Shown here: piece by piece, positions 6,574-7,605 of the stretch | Layout of the letters: every line of letters begins with the position of its first letter | How positions within the stretch are numbered: position 1 is the first letter of the stretch | Origin: Ignavibacteria bacterium | Lineage (GTDB): Bacteria > Bacteroidota > Ignavibacteria > Tepidaquicellales > OLB5 | Length of the DNA: 7,605 nucleotides | Assembly: GCA_030835005.1 (NCBI GenBank) | Contig: JAUQWT010000396.1 | Coordinates: forward strand, 1-7,605 | Direction of reading: 5' to 3' | Made by a program: the position numbers and the translations under genes | The notes under the pieces: model-generated | Seen by the model: only the letters and a program-made list of their open reading frames with translations | Told to the model about the DNA's origin: nothing | Databases searched by the model: none

Positions 6574-7602
6574 TTATATCTTTTCAGTTATGATTTTGGA
6601 TGTAAAGTTGAGCATTGAAACCATTTTTGAGTAATTCATCCTTTTAGGTCCAATTAACGCGATCTTTCCATTCACATCTCCCGCAATGTAATTGGTTGAA
6701 ATAATGCTGTAATTCTTGAGCTTCTCATCTTTATTCTCTGAACCAATTGAAATAACCGTACCATTAATATCCAGCGGAAGGCTATTCAAAACATGAACTA
6801 CTATACCTTTTTCATCCGTAAGTTCGATAATATTTCTGTAGTTTTCAGTGTCGTCAAATTCAGGTTGCGATAGTATTTCAGTTGTTCCCCCTATGTATAG
6901 AGTCATTCCTTCTTTTTCATCATGAAAGATCTTGTCAATCGAGTCGATAAACACCTTTAATATTTCCTTTGATTCGTAATGAATATCCCCGATTCTCTCA
7001 AGAAAAGTCTTTCTGATTTCAGTTAATGTTAGTCCGCTTAACTTTTCATTCAGGATTCCTGTTATTCTATCAAGTGTTTCCCTTGAAATCCCGGACTCTA
7101 CATCAAATAACAATGTCCTCACTAATCCGGATTGAATTGAAACCACAACCAGAAGTTTCGAGGAAGACAAGCTTATCAGCTCTAATTTCTCAAATACTCC
7201 TTGCGAGAGGTATGGCTGCGAAACAATGCTTATCTCCTTAGTCAGTCTCCCAAGTATCTTAGAGACCTCTTTGTAGATCTCATCATTGGCTTTATCTATA
7301 TCGCTGATCTGAGTCGAAAGGATCTCATTATCAATATTGCTCAATGAATCTGTATCCATAAATTCATTGACAAAATACCTGTAACCCTTGTCAGTAGGTA
7401 CTCTTCCTCCTGAAGTATGATGATGAGTCAAATAATCCATGTCTTCAAGATCACTCATCACATTCCTTATAGTAGCCGGAGAAAGACTAATATCTGATTT
7501 CCTCGAAATGTATCTGGAGCCAACAGGATTTGCAGTATGTATATAGTCTTCTATGATACACCGCAAAATTGTCTTTTCCCTATTTGATAACTCTCCAAAC
7601 AT
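6574..7602 (-). CDS. hrcA: Heat-inducible transcription repressor HrcA
   Basis: HrcA represses class I heat-shock genes by binding the CIRCE inverted repeat; its folding depends on GroEL, so titration of GroEL by misfolded protein induces the regulon. The 342-residue protein has an N-terminal winged helix at about 5-80. This includes LSPATIRNVMSDLEDMDYL at 40-58 with the recognition helix, and HHTSGGRVPTDKGYRYFV at 61-78. The GAF-like regulatory domain follows (SIVSQPYLSQ, LELISLSSSKLLVVV, then MTLYIGGTTEIL), and the C-terminal helix reads MNYSKMVSMLNFTSKII. Its ATG lies 3 nt from the window edge. The N-terminus aligns with the family's usual start, but an upstream start or the expected CIRCE operator would be out of view. 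It probably leads an operon with grpE, dnaJ and the ComEA-like gene, which would make it autoregulated. Confidence 0.96.
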   Translation of the reverse strand: MFGELSNREKTILRCIIEDYIHTANPVGSRYISRKSDISLSPATIRNVMSDLEDMDYLTHHHTSGGRVPTDKGYRYFVNEFMDTDSLSNIDNEILSTQISDIDKANDEIYKEVSKILGRLTKEISIVSQPYLSQGVFEKLELISLSSSKLLVVVSIQSGLVRTLLFDVESGISRETLDRITGILNEKLSGLTLTEIRKTFLERIGDIHYESKEILKVFIDSIDKIFHDEKEGMTLYIGGTTEILSQPEFDDTENYRNIIELTDEKGIVVHVLNSLPLDINGTVISIGSENKDEKLKNYSIISTNYIAGDVNGKIALIGPKRMNYSKMVSMLNFTSKIITEKI

Positions 7603-7605
7603 TTT

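Overview
The window looks like chromosomal core DNA from a moderately AT-rich Gram-negative bacterium. I infer the Bacteroidota/Chlorobiota assemblage, most likely an Ignavibacteria-type lineage. Three things point there: the secreted protein at the left edge resembles the beta-sandwich plus P-domain exoproteins common in that group, hrcA-grpE-dnaJ are contiguous without dnaK, and one promoter matches the ordinary sigma70 consensus rather than the TTTG/TAnnTTTG type of Bacteroidia. No database search was possible, so the lineage is an inference.

Layout, left to right. Positions 1-1109 (minus strand) hold the N-terminal 369 codons of a secreted protein with a signal peptide, a beta-rich module and a proprotein-convertase-like P domain. 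Its C-terminus lies outside the window. It is driven by a textbook TTGACA-N17-TATAAT promoter. Divergent from it, 1277-2116 (plus strand) encodes an alpha/beta hydrolase with an intact Ser-Asp-His triad. That gene runs head-on, with no intergenic base, into coaD.

From 2117 to the right edge every gene is on the minus strand. Read in transcription order, the right-hand block is hrcA (heat-shock repressor), grpE (nucleotide exchange factor), dnaJ (Hsp40) and a membrane-anchored ComEA-like helix-hairpin-helix protein. These genes are separated by 7 nt, a 4-nt overlap and 15 nt, so they form a likely operon. After a 190-bp gap with a possible promoter comes a second tight block: a divergent PilM-like protein, rsmD (16S rRNA methyltransferase) and coaD (coenzyme A biosynthesis). 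Its members overlap by 4 and 1 nt, and the first two begin with TTG.

Functionally the window combines protein-folding stress response, ribosome maturation and CoA synthesis with two proteins whose families act in DNA uptake or type IV pili. I found no mobile elements, CRISPR arrays, tRNA or rRNA genes, and no convincing intrinsic terminators. No clear new system is visible. The most interesting items are the degenerate PilM-like protein beside the ComEA-like gene, and the strongly promoted P-domain exoprotein without a visible protease domain.
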